64,000 nt of DNA, taken from Nostocales cyanobacterium Centralia_MAG_434. GTDB taxonomy: Bacteria > Cyanobacteriota > Cyanobacteriia > Cyanobacteriales > Nostocaceae. Position 1 is the stretch's first letter, and the number at the start of each line of letters is the position of its first letter. A program made the translations under genes and the position numbers. Shown one piece after another: positions 45,807-55,465 of this stretch. The DNA lies in contig JAJPJF010000419.1 in the NCBI GenBank assembly GCA_021324415.1, positions 1-64,000 of the forward strand, given 5' to 3'. A model generated the notes under the pieces. The model saw nothing but the letters and a program-made list of their open reading frames with translations. It was not told the origin of the DNA and did not search any database.

Positions 45807-46118
45807 ATGCGACGCATTGATGTTTTCGGAATTGGCTTTGGCATTTTTTTTGCAGGTGGCTTGGCATATATACTGTTGCGACAAGTCGGCTTGAATAGCG
45901 TAGATGCTGGTATCTGGAGTCAAGTCTTACTTGTCGGAGGGTTAGTAGGCTGGTTGCTAACCTATGCTTTCCGTGCGTTCAGCAAGAAAATGACCTATCA
46001 CCAACAGCGTGAACAATATGAAGAAGCCTTCTTCCAAAAACGCTTGGCAGAACTTTCCCCTGAAGAACTAGCAAAAATTCAAGCCGAAATAGAGCAAGAA
46101 GAACAGTCTCAAATTTAG
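45807..46118 (+). CDS. DUF3007 membrane protein
   Basis: Protein of 103 residues with two membrane segments (about 8-27 and 38-58), then a charged helical tail (KMTYHQQREQYEEAFFQKRL and onward) probably facing the cytoplasm. This is the DUF3007 family, found in cyanobacteria and plastid-bearing organisms, normally between ndhL and trpA. It lies 21 bp after ndhL and is surely co-transcribed with it. Function is unknown; a link to NDH-1 or photosynthetic membranes is inferred only from context. Confidence 0.85.
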   Translation: MRRIDVFGIGFGIFFAGGLAYILLRQVGLNSVDAGIWSQVLLVGGLVGWLLTYAFRAFSKKMTYHQQREQYEEAFFQKRLAELSPEELAKIQAEIEQEEQSQI

Positions 46119-46165
46119 TCAATAGTCAATAGCTCTTTATGATGAATTACTATTGACTATTGACT
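46117..46165 (+). repeat. 16-bp inverted repeat between DUF3007 and trpA
   Basis: Arms AGTCAATAGTCAATAG (46117-46132) and its exact complement (46150-46165) with a 17-base loop, built from the heptamer TCAATAG. It starts at the DUF3007 stop and ends 15 bases before the trpA ATG. As RNA it would form a stable hairpin that could lower read-through or ribosome access to trpA. Confidence 0.7.
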
Positions 46166-46180
46166 ATTCACCATAAGTTA

Positions 46181-46993
46181 ATGACTAAAATCTCTGATTG
46201 CTTTGAAAACCTTGCTAGTCACTCACAGTGTGCTCTCGTTCCGTTCATCACTGCTGGTGACCCAGATATAGAAACAACAGCAGCAGCTTTGCAAATTCTA
46301 GATCGTAGTGGGGCAGACCTAATTGAACTAGGCGTTCCTTACTCTGATCCTTTGGCAGACGGACCGGTGATCCAGGCTGCTGCTACCCGTGCACTACAAC
46401 GAGGCACTACCCTGGAACAGGTGCTAGAAATGCTAGAAGTAACTGGCCCCAAGTTACGATCGCCAATCATCTTATTTACTTACTACAACCCAATTTTGAA
46501 CCGTGGAATTGAACGGTTTCTCAAACAAATTGCGGCGGCGGGAGTAGCAGGATTGGTAGTTCCTGACTTACCCTTGGAGGAATCAGCAGACCTGCTCAAA
46601 CCTGCTTCTGCGGTAGGAGTTGATGTTACCTTATTAGTAGCTCCCACCAGTTCCGCAGAACGGATAGAAGCGATCGCCCGTTCTTCCCAAGGATTTATTT
46701 ACCTAGTTAGTGTCACAGGTGTGACAGGAATACGATCTCAAATAGCTCAGAGAGTACCCGATTTGCTGAAACAGATTCGCCAAGTCACCCATAAACCCAT
46801 CGGTGTGGGTTTTGGTATTTCCCAGCCAGAACATGCAACTCAGGTCAGGGACTGGGGCGCAAATGCAGTGATTGTTGGTAGTGCTTTTGTGAAACGGTTG
46901 GCTGAAAATACTCCTCAAGAAGGGTTGAGTGCGATCGCTGAGTTTTGCCAGCAACTGAAAACAGCTATTTCTACGCCATCAGTAAAGACTTAA
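46181..46993 (+). CDS. trpA: tryptophan synthase alpha subunit
   Basis: TrpA, 270 residues from the ATG at 46181; a TTG at 46160 lies inside the upstream inverted repeat and is unlikely. It cleaves indole-glycerol phosphate to indole, passed to TrpB. The TIM-barrel motifs are clear: [30 protein letters not shown] with the catalytic Glu and the Asp of DPLADG, and [13 protein letters not shown] in the phosphate-binding loop. Full length. The other trp genes are not here, as is usual in cyanobacteria, where trp genes are scattered. Confidence 0.96.
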   Translation: MTKISDCFENLASHSQCALVPFITAGDPDIETTAAALQILDRSGADLIELGVPYSDPLADGPVIQAAATRALQRGTTLEQVLEMLEVTGPKLRSPIILFTYYNPILNRGIERFLKQIAAAGVAGLVVPDLPLEESADLLKPASAVGVDVTLLVAPTSSAERIEAIARSSQGFIYLVSVTGVTGIRSQIAQRVPDLLKQIRQVTHKPIGVGFGISQPEHATQVRDWGANAVIVGSAFVKRLAENTPQEGLSAIAEFCQQLKTAISTPSVKT

Positions 46994-47219
46994 TTAAAAA
47001 TCATGTCACCGCAAACTCTTTCTATCTCACGTGGTAGACAATTTGAAAAATTTCGTCTTGAATATATAAAGCAAGTATAACCCAGTAGAAAACTTGCTAC
47101 TCATGTATCGTAGAATTTGGGTATTCTGCAAAGCTAAATATGGTATAAATTATGAGTAAGAGTACGAGTGTGAGAGTCGCTGATGATTGTAGTTTCGATA
47201 CAATTTAGGGGCAAAGGCG

Positions 47220-47867
47220 ATGAGTGAAAGTATGGCATTTGTCGGTGGAGTCGCTGTAGCTGGGTTAGCGGCTCTCCTATTGCTCAAAGGCACAGGTAAC
47301 TCCCTACAGCCTAATATCGTTAGCCCACAAATGCCCACTGTCGTAGCACCGCAACCAGTGGTGCAGTCGGGGCAATATCCTTATGGGCAAACAGGGTATT
47401 CTAATGCCCCAGTACCAACTGGTCCTAGTACTGAAGATCGGGTGGCAATGGAGCGGCTGAAAATGGAAAATGAAGCCGTTAAGAAGGAGAACGATCAGCT
47501 GAAAACCCAAATTCAGCAGATGCAGTTCCAATATCAAACTCAATTAAACGCTATAAACGCTCAGAACAACCAAAATCAGCAGCAGCAAAAGCTACCTACC
47601 GTACAGTCACCCGAGCAAACCCCCTGGTGGTCTTCACCAATCACATGGGCTGTGGGAGGTATGACTCTCACTATTGGTGGTGGTATTGTTGTCGCTGGAG
47701 TTTTGTCTTTGTTTTCACCAAAGCAGCGTCCAACCCGAACAGTACAAGTTATTCACCCTTACACTGGTTCTACAGCACCGTTAGCTCCCGTTCGGCGCTC
47801 TGAGTTTCTTCCTCCTCGTACTGAAGTTCGACGGGTTGAAACACCAGAATACGACGATATTTATTAA
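47220..47867 (+). CDS. hypothetical coiled-coil membrane protein
   Basis: Protein of 215 residues of no family I can name. A hydrophobic segment lies at the N terminus (about 6-24, FVGGVAVAGLAALLLL), then a Pro/Gln/Tyr-rich stretch, a coiled-coil (about 70-120, MERLKMENEAVKKENDQLKT), a Gln/Asn run, and a second hydrophobic segment (about 142-166). The tail is basic with TVQVIHPYTGSTAPLAPVRR and ends in an acidic YDDIY. It may be a two-pass membrane scaffold. The ATG is at 47220. A strong hairpin lies 31 bp past the stop. It is a single gene. Confidence 0.65.
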   Translation: MSESMAFVGGVAVAGLAALLLLKGTGNSLQPNIVSPQMPTVVAPQPVVQSGQYPYGQTGYSNAPVPTGPSTEDRVAMERLKMENEAVKKENDQLKTQIQQMQFQYQTQLNAINAQNNQNQQQQKLPTVQSPEQTPWWSSPITWAVGGMTLTIGGGIVVAGVLSLFSPKQRPTRTVQVIHPYTGSTAPLAPVRRSEFLPPRTEVRRVETPEYDDIY

Positions 47868-47897
47868 TAGGATAGTACGGTTCAGTTAAGAAGCATC

Positions 47898-47932
47898 AAC
47901 AACCCCAGTTTCTTCATGAAACTGGGGTTGTT
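47898..47932 (+). terminator. terminator-like hairpin
   Basis: Perfect 15-bp stem (AACAACCCCAGTTTC with its complement) and a 5-base loop, 31 bases past the stop of the preceding gene. The T content after the stem is low, so it is a fair but not classic intrinsic terminator. The stem sequence resembles the internal hairpins of the MITE-like repeats. Confidence 0.55.
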
Positions 47933-48040
47933 TGCTGTGCTGCATATTAGAACATCTAGAGGAATTCATCCTTTTGAAAGAGGTTGCCCTAAACAGAACG
48001 CAAACAAAATTTATCAGAATCCAATATTTATTTTAAAAAA

Positions 48041-49309
48041 ATGCGAGAAAAACAACATGATTTAGATCAAAATGCAAGGCTATCAAATAGCAAACCTCCT
48101 GGTTTTAGCCGCCCAATTTTGCCTAGACCGATCATTTATTTGCTGATATTCTTACTGGGTGCAGGTATCGCATTACTAGGAAATGCGTTGATATCTCACA
48201 ATCAACCATCATCCACTCAACAGACCAGATCTTTACCAACTACTGCACCTACTTATTCAACATCTCCTCCGGCTAATCAATTACCCTCACCACCAGTTAC
48301 TAACTCAATAGCTAGCGTAGTTCAACAAGTGGGACCAGCTGTGGTGCGCATCAACTCGACGCGAACTGTAACTCGTCAATTGCCTGATGCTTTCAGTGAC
48401 CCAATTTTCCGCCAATTCTTTGGTTCTAACACCCCTCCATCGTCTAGGGAACTTATCCGAGGTCTTGGTTCTGGCTTTATTATCAATGCTGATGGTCAAA
48501 TTCTCACCAATGCTCATGTCATTGATGGTGCAGATACAGTAACTGTGTCACTCAAAGACGGTCGTACCTTTAAGGGGAAGGTATTGGGTGAAGACCCTGT
48601 CACAGATATCGCTGTTGTCAAAATCCCGGCTGAGAATTTACCAACCGTGTCGTTGGGCAATTCAGATCAACTGCGACCAGGAGATCAGGCGATCGCGATC
48701 GGTAACCCACTAGGGCTCGACAATACTGTAACCTCTGGAATTATTAGTGCTAAAGGTCGTACTCTTTCTGAGAAACGAGTTGATTTTTTACAAACTGATG
48801 CTGCAATCAATCCTGGTAACTCTGGTGGACCTCTGCTAAACAGTCGAGGACAGGTCATTGGAGTCAATACAGCAATTATTCAAGGTGCTCAAGGCATTGG
48901 CTTTGCCATTCCGATTAACACAGCCAAACGCATTGCCAATCAACTGATAGCTCACGGCAAGGTTTCTCATTCTTACATGGGCGTTGAGATGGTAACACTA
49001 ACTCCTGAAATTAAACAAGCTATCAATAGCAATCCTGAGAGTGGCTTAAGGCTAGAAACAGACAAAGGTGTGTTAGTTGCCAAAGTCCTACCCGATTCTC
49101 CTGCAGCAAAGGCGGGAGTTAGATCAGGGGATATCATTCAAAAAATTGATGGTCAGGAGGTTACAGATTCCAGAACTGTCCAGGAATTAGTTGACACTAA
49201 ACCTGTAGGTAGCGACTTACAATTGGGACTACGCCGCCAAGGACAAAATCTCAACCTGTCAGTACGAACTGAGCAACTTCCAGTTAATAATGCACAGCAA
49301 GAGCAATGA
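48041..49309 (+). CDS. HtrA/Deg-type trypsin-like serine protease with PDZ
   Basis: Deg-type periplasmic or thylakoid-lumen protease of 422 residues (HhoA/HhoB/HtrA group). An N-terminal membrane segment (about 31-51) anchors or exports it. A Ser/Thr/Pro-rich linker precedes the protease domain. The catalytic triad is visible: His159 in TNAHVID, Asp189 in VTDIAVV and Ser261 in NPGNSGGPL. One PDZ domain (about 310-405) follows with [17 protein letters not shown] and [12 protein letters not shown]. It degrades or refolds damaged proteins under stress. The ATG is at 48041. A terminator separates it from the convergent RND operon. The C-terminal end of a second member lies at 63798-64000. Confidence 0.93.
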   Translation: MREKQHDLDQNARLSNSKPPGFSRPILPRPIIYLLIFLLGAGIALLGNALISHNQPSSTQQTRSLPTTAPTYSTSPPANQLPSPPVTNSIASVVQQVGPAVVRINSTRTVTRQLPDAFSDPIFRQFFGSNTPPSSRELIRGLGSGFIINADGQILTNAHVIDGADTVTVSLKDGRTFKGKVLGEDPVTDIAVVKIPAENLPTVSLGNSDQLRPGDQAIAIGNPLGLDNTVTSGIISAKGRTLSEKRVDFLQTDAAINPGNSGGPLLNSRGQVIGVNTAIIQGAQGIGFAIPINTAKRIANQLIAHGKVSHSYMGVEMVTLTPEIKQAINSNPESGLRLETDKGVLVAKVLPDSPAAKAGVRSGDIIQKIDGQEVTDSRTVQELVDTKPVGSDLQLGLRRQGQNLNLSVRTEQLPVNNAQQEQ

Positions 49310-49323
49310 TAGTAGAAAAAATA

Positions 49324-49351
49324 CAAGACCTACTCTAAAGGGTAGGTCTTG
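49324..49351 (-). terminator. intrinsic terminator between convergent units
   Basis: Perfect 10-bp stem CAAGACCTAC (49324-49333) with GTAGGTCTTG (49342-49351) and an 8-base loop. On the minus strand it is followed by TATTTTTTC, a good T-run, so it terminates the RND operon. On the plus strand it may also stop the protease transcript. Confidence 0.75.
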
Positions 49352-49384
49352 CATACTTAACTGCTTATCACAATCAGGTGGCAA

Positions 49385-50758
49385 TTACTTGGATTGTCTG
49401 ACTCGTTGTGCAACAGGCTTTACTTGTGTACCCTCTGTTTGATCTACTGTGGGAGTAGCAATTAGAGATTCATTTCCTATTAACCCAGAGGCGACTTCTA
49501 CCTCTGTGCCATAATCTCGCCCTAACTCAACTTTTTTATAATGCACTCTATTATCTCTGGTTACAGTTGCTACTTGCGTACCTTGAGCATTAATCACTAG
49601 AGCACTATCAGGGATAATGAGGGGTGGATTAGCACGAGTAATGTTAAACTTGACTGTTGCATACATCCCAGGTCTGAGTATTCCATCTGGATTATCCAAT
49701 CCTACTTGGGTCAGCAAAGTCCGGGTATTAGGATCTAACGCATTGGTGGTACGCAAAACCTTGCCTGTAAAGATCTTTCTCGGCAACTCTCGGACTTGAA
49801 TCTGTGCCGTTTGACCATTCTTGAGTGACTGTGCTAAAGTCTGCGGTACATTAACATTTACATTCACATGATCGTAAGCAGCGATAGTATATAAGCTGGG
49901 AGTACTACTGGTACTACCTGCTGACACTAAAACCCCAGCATTGACGTTACGTGCAGTAATAATTCCTGTGAAGGGGGCAGTCACTTTTTTATACGACTGC
50001 AACACTGTATAACGGCGGAGATTGGCAAGACTGGAATTGACAAGGGCTTGATTGGCATTCACGTTAGCTTGGCTTACCTTGACGGTATTTTGGGCAGACT
50101 CAACACTAGCTAGGCTGGCTTGATATGTGGAATATTTTGTATCTGCATCCTGCTGTGTAACAACACCTTGCTTCACGAGAGTTTTCCAACGATTCCATGT
50201 TTGAAGTGCTATGAGTAGATTGGCACGCGCTTGCTTTAAGTCCGAAAGACCTTTATCCACACTTGCACGGCTTTGAATCAAATTGGCTTGGGCTTGCGCT
50301 AACTGGGCTTGGGCTTGCAAGACTTGCTGATCAGTTTCGGGAGACTCAATCTCGGCTAGTACCTGACCTGCACGTACGCGATCGCCAATATCAACAAACC
50401 AACGGCGCAAATATCCATCAGTTTTGGCATAAATAGTCGTCTGGTTGAGAGAGACAACAGTCCCAGGTAGCACTAAATTATTGGCAGCAGTTCGGCGAGG
50501 AGTCAAAACATTCACGGAGGGTATAACATCTTGTTCCTTGACTGCTGCTTTTAATTCCTCTTGTTGGCTTAAACGAGGTAAGATGCCTATAGCTAGGAGG
50601 CTGACAACAGCACCGATACCTAAAGCGATAGCCACTGTACGACCATGACCACTATGACGTTGCTCTGTCGTGTGCTTCTCAGGCACTGATGGTTGTGATT
50701 GGGGTTGAGGAGCTTGAGAATCCACCGATGATGAGGATTTACGATTTTGAGAATCCAT
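49385..50758 (-). CDS. RND efflux periplasmic adaptor
   Basis: Membrane-fusion subunit of 457 residues (AcrA/HlyD type). A membrane anchor lies at about 40-62. A lipoyl half-domain (TIYAKTDGYLRRWFVDIGDRV), an Ala/Gln-rich helical hairpin (about 140-250) with LAQAQANLIQSRAS, the second lipoyl half (VTAPFTGIITARNVNAG) and a beta-barrel (VNVNVNVPQTLAQSLKNGQT) follow. The N-terminal ~38 residues are Ser/Gln/Pro-rich and cytoplasmic. The gene starts 5 bp after the RND permease stop, clearly the same operon. No outer-membrane TolC gene is nearby. Substrates unknown. Confidence 0.92.
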   Translation of the reverse strand: MDSQNRKSSSSVDSQAPQPQSQPSVPEKHTTEQRHSGHGRTVAIALGIGAVVSLLAIGILPRLSQQEELKAAVKEQDVIPSVNVLTPRRTAANNLVLPGTVVSLNQTTIYAKTDGYLRRWFVDIGDRVRAGQVLAEIESPETDQQVLQAQAQLAQAQANLIQSRASVDKGLSDLKQARANLLIALQTWNRWKTLVKQGVVTQQDADTKYSTYQASLASVESAQNTVKVSQANVNANQALVNSSLANLRRYTVLQSYKKVTAPFTGIITARNVNAGVLVSAGSTSSTPSLYTIAAYDHVNVNVNVPQTLAQSLKNGQTAQIQVRELPRKIFTGKVLRTTNALDPNTRTLLTQVGLDNPDGILRPGMYATVKFNITRANPPLIIPDSALVINAQGTQVATVTRDNRVHYKKVELGRDYGTEVEVASGLIGNESLIATPTVDQTEGTQVKPVAQRVRQSK

Positions 50759-50763
50759 AGGTG

Positions 50764-53700
50764 TTACTTGTGCGGTTGTGATGATAAGGCAAATGCGGAA
50801 TGTTGATCAGAGGGAGCATCGTCCTCCTCATCCATAGGACGGGGTTGTTCACGACGCAAAATACTATAGACAACAGGCACAAAGATCAGAGTGGCAAATG
50901 TTGCAGCCGATAAGCCACCAATCACTGCACGACCTAAGGGTGCATTCTGTTCACCGCCTTCCCCAAGACCAAGGGACATTGGCACCATACCAATCAACAT
51001 AGCAAACGCAGTCATCAAGACTGGACGTAAGCGAGTGAAGCCAGCCGACTGAGCAGCACGATAAGCATTTTGCCCAAGTAGACGCTGCTCGTTGGCAAAG
51101 GTGATGAGCAGAATACTGTTTGATGTCGCCACACCAATACTCATAATCGCACCCATTAACGAAGGGACATTGAAGGTGGTACGAGTAACAAAGAGCATCC
51201 AAATAATGCCAGCCAAAGCACTAGGCAGTGCCATCATAATAATGAGAGGATCAAGCCAAGTCTGAAAGTTTACCACCATCAAGCAGTAAACCAGCACAAT
51301 TGCAAATACTAGTCCGAATCCCAGACCGATAAACGAAGCACTCATCGTTTGTACTTGACCACGCACCTGAATCTTACTACCTCTGGGCAACTTGCGCTTA
51401 AACTCAGCCACTATCTTATTAACATCACGAGCAACACCACCAAGGTCACGACCTTGGGCGTTGGCATAAATATCAAAAACAGGTTGCACGTTGTAGTGAT
51501 TCACAACTTGCATCATTGTGTCACGTCTAACAGTGGCTAAGTTGCGTAAAAGTTGCGGCGGTCCATTTTGATTATTTGCGATCGGTGTATCCTGGAGGCT
51601 GTCAAGAGAATTCATTTTGTATTGGGGGACTTGGACAGCAAGGGTGTAACTCACTCCTTTTTTGGGATCTAGCCATTGGTTGATTGCTGCTTGACCACTA
51701 GAACTTAATGTTGTTAGCACACTATTTGCAACATTGCGCTGAGTCAGACCGACTTGCTGTGCTTCCGTACGATCCACATCAATACGTAACCTTGGAGCAT
51801 CCATGACTTGCTGTACATGCACATCTACTGCGCCAGGAACACGCGCCACACGTGCTTCAATTTGTTTAGCAATATTGTAGTTTGCCTGAACGTTTTGATT
51901 GGGACCAGATATTTGAATATCTACAGCCGCTGGTAGACCAAAATTCAGAATTTGGGTAACGATATCCGCTGGCTCAAAAAAGAAGGTGTAATTGGGAAAT
52001 GTTTCTTTGAGTTTTTTGCGCAGTTGCTTGATGTATGAAAAAGTTTTTCCCGGCTCCTTCATAGATACGAGAATATCAGCATCAGCCGGACTAATTGTGG
52101 CACCGTTATAGCCATAGGTAAGATTGATACCACTGCTGGGTATGCCAATATTATCCAAAATCATGCCTAAATTCTCAGATGGAATGACCTGACGGATGAC
52201 GTCTTCTACCTGATTCACAATGATTTCTGTCTCTTCTATACGAGTTCCAGGCAAAGCCCGTACATGCAGGGTAAGCTGACCACCATCAACTTGAGGGAAA
52301 AAGTCTTGACCGACGAATGGTAGGAGAACTAGAGCACTCATCCAAAAAGCACCGAACAATACAAAGATTGTCCGGCGACGATTCAATGCCCAAGTAAGAA
52401 TACCGTAATACCAATCACGAAATCTTTCAAATTGGCGATTAAACTTGTCGTGCTGTCGCCAAAAGAAGTCTTTTTTGACGGTTTTTCTGGAGTTTCTCGC
52501 TGCATCTGCTGTGGCAGACGACTTACCATCTAGTGAATACACTTGGTGTCCATGACCGTTATGTTCACTCGATGACGATGTATTATCTAGTGAATGTGTC
52601 TGATACCCACGACTGTCGTGGTTGTTTTCACTACCATGATCCTCGCCTGCAGTGTACAAGTCTAATTCAGACCGTAGTAAATAGTTTGCCATTGTTGGCA
52701 CTACTGTCCGTGATAATAGGTAGGAAGCAAGCATGGCAAATACTACCGCCATTGCCAGAGGTACAAAAAGATACTGTGCTACCCCATTGAGAAACACCAC
52801 TGGGACAAAAACGATACAGATAGATAGCGTTGCTACAAACGCTGGAACAGCAATTTGTTGAGCACCATCGAGAATCGCTCGTTTTAGTGGCTTACCTTGT
52901 GCAAGATTTCGATGGATATTTTCAATTTCTACTGTGGCATCATCTACCAGAATTCCCACTGCGAGGGAGAGTCCACCCAAGGTCATGATGTTGAAGGTTT
53001 GCCCTAAAAAACTCATGATAATGATCGAGACTAGGATGGAAAGAGGTATTGAGACTGCCACAATCAAGGTACTACGCCAACTGCCCAAGAAAATTAGAAT
53101 CATCAACGCCGTTAAACAGGCAGCAATCAACCCTTCTTTAAGCACACCATCAATAGAAGCCTTCACAAATAGAGATTGGTCGAACAAGAACGATAATTTC
53201 AGTTCCTTAGGCAAGGTAGCTTGAATTTGTGGTATGGCTTCTTTAACTCGGTTGACAACATCAATGGTAGAGGCACTGCCAGTTTTAAGAATACTCAACA
53301 AGATAGAGCGTCGCCCATTTTGGTGCACTACATTCGTTTGCACTGCATACCCATCTCTCACTTGGGCTACATCGCGAATGTAAATTACGGTACCATTGAC
53401 TTGCTTGATGGGCAAATCGTTAAGGGCTGACACTATATCTGGACTATTGTTGAGCTGCACTGCGTAGTCGCGAGTGCCTATCTTCGCATTGCCAGCTGGC
53501 AAAATCAGGTTTTGGGCACTGACAGCATTAGTCACATCTTCGGCTGAAATCCCTTTGGCATAAAGTGCCTGTGGGTCAATATCAACCATAATCTGCCGAG
53601 GTTTACCACCAAATGGTAATGGCACACTCGCTCCTTGGACTGTTGCTAACTGAGTACGAACGAAGTTAGTAGCATAGTCATTGAGTGCCTGTTCAGAGAG

Positions 53701-54144
53701 AGTTTGACTGCCCACACTCATCTGAAGAATCGGCACACTAGAAGCGTTGTATTGTATGATAAACGGTGGTGTGATGCCAGGTGGTAGAGGGCGCAAAACT
53801 GTTTGGCTGATAGATGTGATTTGGGCTACTGCCGAGGGCATGTTGGCATTGGGTTGGAAGAAGACCTTGATAACACTGATACCACTCAGAGACTGAGATT
53901 CCATGTGTTCAATGTCACCAACAGTTGTAGTAATAGCGCGTTCACTAATTGTTACAATGCGCTGTGCCATTTCCTCAGGCGTTATGCCCGTGTAAGTCCA
54001 AACTATACTGACAACTGGAATATTTATTGCAGGAAAAATGTCAACTGCCGTGCGGGTTATTGTCACAATACCTAAGATGACAATCAGTAAGGCCGCGATC
54101 ACGAATGTGTATGGGCGACGTAAAGCGAGCCGGACTATCCACAT
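50764..54144 (-). CDS. RND efflux permease
   Basis: Inner-membrane RND pump of 1126 residues with twelve expected membrane segments in two halves. The proton-relay region in TM4 is intact (GILVDDATVEIENIHRNL). The periplasmic porter and docking regions are standard. It falls in the HAE-type group (drug or metabolite efflux) by overall likeness. Unusual is a ~50-residue cytoplasmic insert between TM6 and TM7 (about 495-548), rich in His, Ser, Asn and Asp, with two related units around QTHSLDN and QVYSLDG. The ATG is at 54144; it is first in the operon with its adaptor. Tripartite export with a TolC-like protein encoded elsewhere is assumed. Confidence 0.93.
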   Translation of the reverse strand: MWIVRLALRRPYTFVIAALLIVILGIVTITRTAVDIFPAINIPVVSIVWTYTGITPEEMAQRIVTISERAITTTVGDIEHMESQSLSGISVIKVFFQPNANMPSAVAQITSISQTVLRPLPPGITPPFIIQYNASSVPILQMSVGSQTLSEQALNDYATNFVRTQLATVQGASVPLPFGGKPRQIMVDIDPQALYAKGISAEDVTNAVSAQNLILPAGNAKIGTRDYAVQLNNSPDIVSALNDLPIKQVNGTVIYIRDVAQVRDGYAVQTNVVHQNGRRSILLSILKTGSASTIDVVNRVKEAIPQIQATLPKELKLSFLFDQSLFVKASIDGVLKEGLIAACLTALMILIFLGSWRSTLIVAVSIPLSILVSIIIMSFLGQTFNIMTLGGLSLAVGILVDDATVEIENIHRNLAQGKPLKRAILDGAQQIAVPAFVATLSICIVFVPVVFLNGVAQYLFVPLAMAVVFAMLASYLLSRTVVPTMANYLLRSELDLYTAGEDHGSENNHDSRGYQTHSLDNTSSSSEHNGHGHQVYSLDGKSSATADAARNSRKTVKKDFFWRQHDKFNRQFERFRDWYYGILTWALNRRRTIFVLFGAFWMSALVLLPFVGQDFFPQVDGGQLTLHVRALPGTRIEETEIIVNQVEDVIRQVIPSENLGMILDNIGIPSSGINLTYGYNGATISPADADILVSMKEPGKTFSYIKQLRKKLKETFPNYTFFFEPADIVTQILNFGLPAAVDIQISGPNQNVQANYNIAKQIEARVARVPGAVDVHVQQVMDAPRLRIDVDRTEAQQVGLTQRNVANSVLTTLSSSGQAAINQWLDPKKGVSYTLAVQVPQYKMNSLDSLQDTPIANNQNGPPQLLRNLATVRRDTMMQVVNHYNVQPVFDIYANAQGRDLGGVARDVNKIVAEFKRKLPRGSKIQVRGQVQTMSASFIGLGFGLVFAIVLVYCLMVVNFQTWLDPLIIMMALPSALAGIIWMLFVTRTTFNVPSLMGAIMSIGVATSNSILLITFANEQRLLGQNAYRAAQSAGFTRLRPVLMTAFAMLIGMVPMSLGLGEGGEQNAPLGRAVIGGLSAATFATLIFVPVVYSILRREQPRPMDEEDDAPSDQHSAFALSSQPHK

Positions 54145-55251
54145 GGAATTACCTATGAAATTGCATTAAATGACAATGCTATACAATTCGTAGAGCTAAC
54201 TTTTAGAATGCTAACGTTTAGATTAACATTTTTTATAATGGTTTCTATACTAAGTGATGAGAATTTTACATTTCAAGTCGGTGCTTTCTTGATACCAACA
54301 GCTTGATTAAAGCGATTTTCAAAAGCCTTACAGTTTTAGGAACCGCAAAATGAACGTAACGGTTTGTTTTTTAACACAAGTAAGTGGTTTTATAACCCAA
54401 AAGCGTTGTTGCAAGTAGAAAATCCTTATGTCCGACTCAATAGATCAGCCTTTGGCTGGATTCATTTATACACTTTTAATTCAAGAGTGAAATTGTCATT
54501 GAGAATTAACAATCTAATGGCCAATGAGGTTTCTACCTACACCTCGTTATTAAATTTGTAAGCATCCCTTAAATGGAACAAATAGTGCGAGTGTCTCGCT
54601 CTCGTAATATATTTAGCTATTTAGCAAGCAAGATGTGAGTGCAAAGCACACGCTTCGCGAACGCACTACAAAATAAATCTGCCAAATCGGGATGTACCCT
54701 TAAATTTCTACTGAGAGATAGATAAATCACAAAGGAAACTGAATGTTCGATTCTTTGTAAAGAAGTTTTCTCTTCGTAGGCTGTTGACTGACACAGGTGT
54801 ATAGCAATCCTAAATCATTCGTGAGAAGAGAGAATCCAGGTTTCTGCTAGAAACCTGGATTCTGCGGCTTTTAATTTTTACACCTCGCTTAGGATTGGTA
54901 TAGAAGTGGTTATAGCTAGTTGTTTTAGAAATAAAGAAAAAAAACTTTTCATATCTTTTTATAGAAGAAAACAAAATTTATAATAGTTTTGAAATGATTA
55001 CCATGAATTCCTCATATTCTTCCTCTAATTTGGAGTATGATTCGGAAAATCGCTTTTCAGCACACATACTGACACATCATAATTGCATAGAACTCGTTTT
55101 CCAACAGTATTTTCACTATATGTGGCTTTAGCTGTTGGAGGTTATAACGAGAAAGGAATGCTGACAGCACAAGTCATAAACTTATTTTTGATTGTTCTCT
55201 TGATTTGTCTAACGTTATCTAGTTTCACTTTTAAACAAAGTTCTAGTTATT
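54145..55251. other. long intergenic region with MITE-like repeat
   Basis: About 1.1 kb without a supported gene. It contains the MITE-like repeat at 54800-54903 (listed separately) and an AGTGCAAAGCACACGCTTCG-type palindromic patch near 54640. A 65-codon ORF at 54364-54561 and an 86-codon one at 55083-55343 have no domain or ribosome binding site. The left part should hold the RND operon promoter. Confidence 0.5.
54800..54903. repeat. MITE-like repeat, copy B
   Basis: About 104 bp with ends TATAGCAATCCTAAATCATT and, inverted, CTATACCAATCCTAAGCG. Inside is a perfect 13-bp hairpin GAATCCAGGTTTC-TGCTA-GAAACCTGGATTC. It has the same ends as copy A and is non-coding. The best preserved copy in the window. 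Confidence 0.7.
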
Positions 55252-55416
55252 ATGCTCATCCTAGATTTGGCTTTTTCAAGCTTTCGTTGGTATCGTCGTT
55301 TACGAGGTGGGGAGTGGTGGCAAGTGGAGATTCCCTTATTTGATGGCTCTCAGGTTGTTTGGGTGCATCAAAGACCTGATTGCAAATCATACATCATACA
55401 AACGGAGAAGTACTAG
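55252..55416 (+). CDS. small basic-aromatic hypothetical protein
   Basis: Possible peptide of 54 residues starting at the ATG at 55252. It reads like a real protein: an aromatic and basic N-terminal part (FRWYRRLRGGEWWQVEIP) and then VVWVHQRPDCKSYIIQ. The composition, with four Trp and a balanced charge, is unlike random sequence. I recall similar short cyanobacterial proteins with an RWYRRLRGG core but cannot name a family. It is convergent with the DUF3685 gene. The overlapping longer frame at 55083-55343 is less plausible. Confidence 0.45.
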   Translation: MLILDLAFSSFRWYRRLRGGEWWQVEIPLFDGSQVVWVHQRPDCKSYIIQTEKY

Positions 55417-55465
55417 AACGAAGCTTCAACTTCTTCTCAAAAAGCTTTAGAGAAGAGAAATAATA

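Noticed and set aside
52934-53224. Plus-strand ORF of 96 codons
   Set aside because: Antisense to the RND pump membrane region, whose frame is fully supported by motifs.
54364-54561. 65-codon plus-strand ORF
   Set aside because: No domain, ribosome binding site or context supports it.
55083-55343. 86-codon plus-strand ORF
   Set aside because: Overlaps the more protein-like frame at 55252-55416 and its own product looks random.
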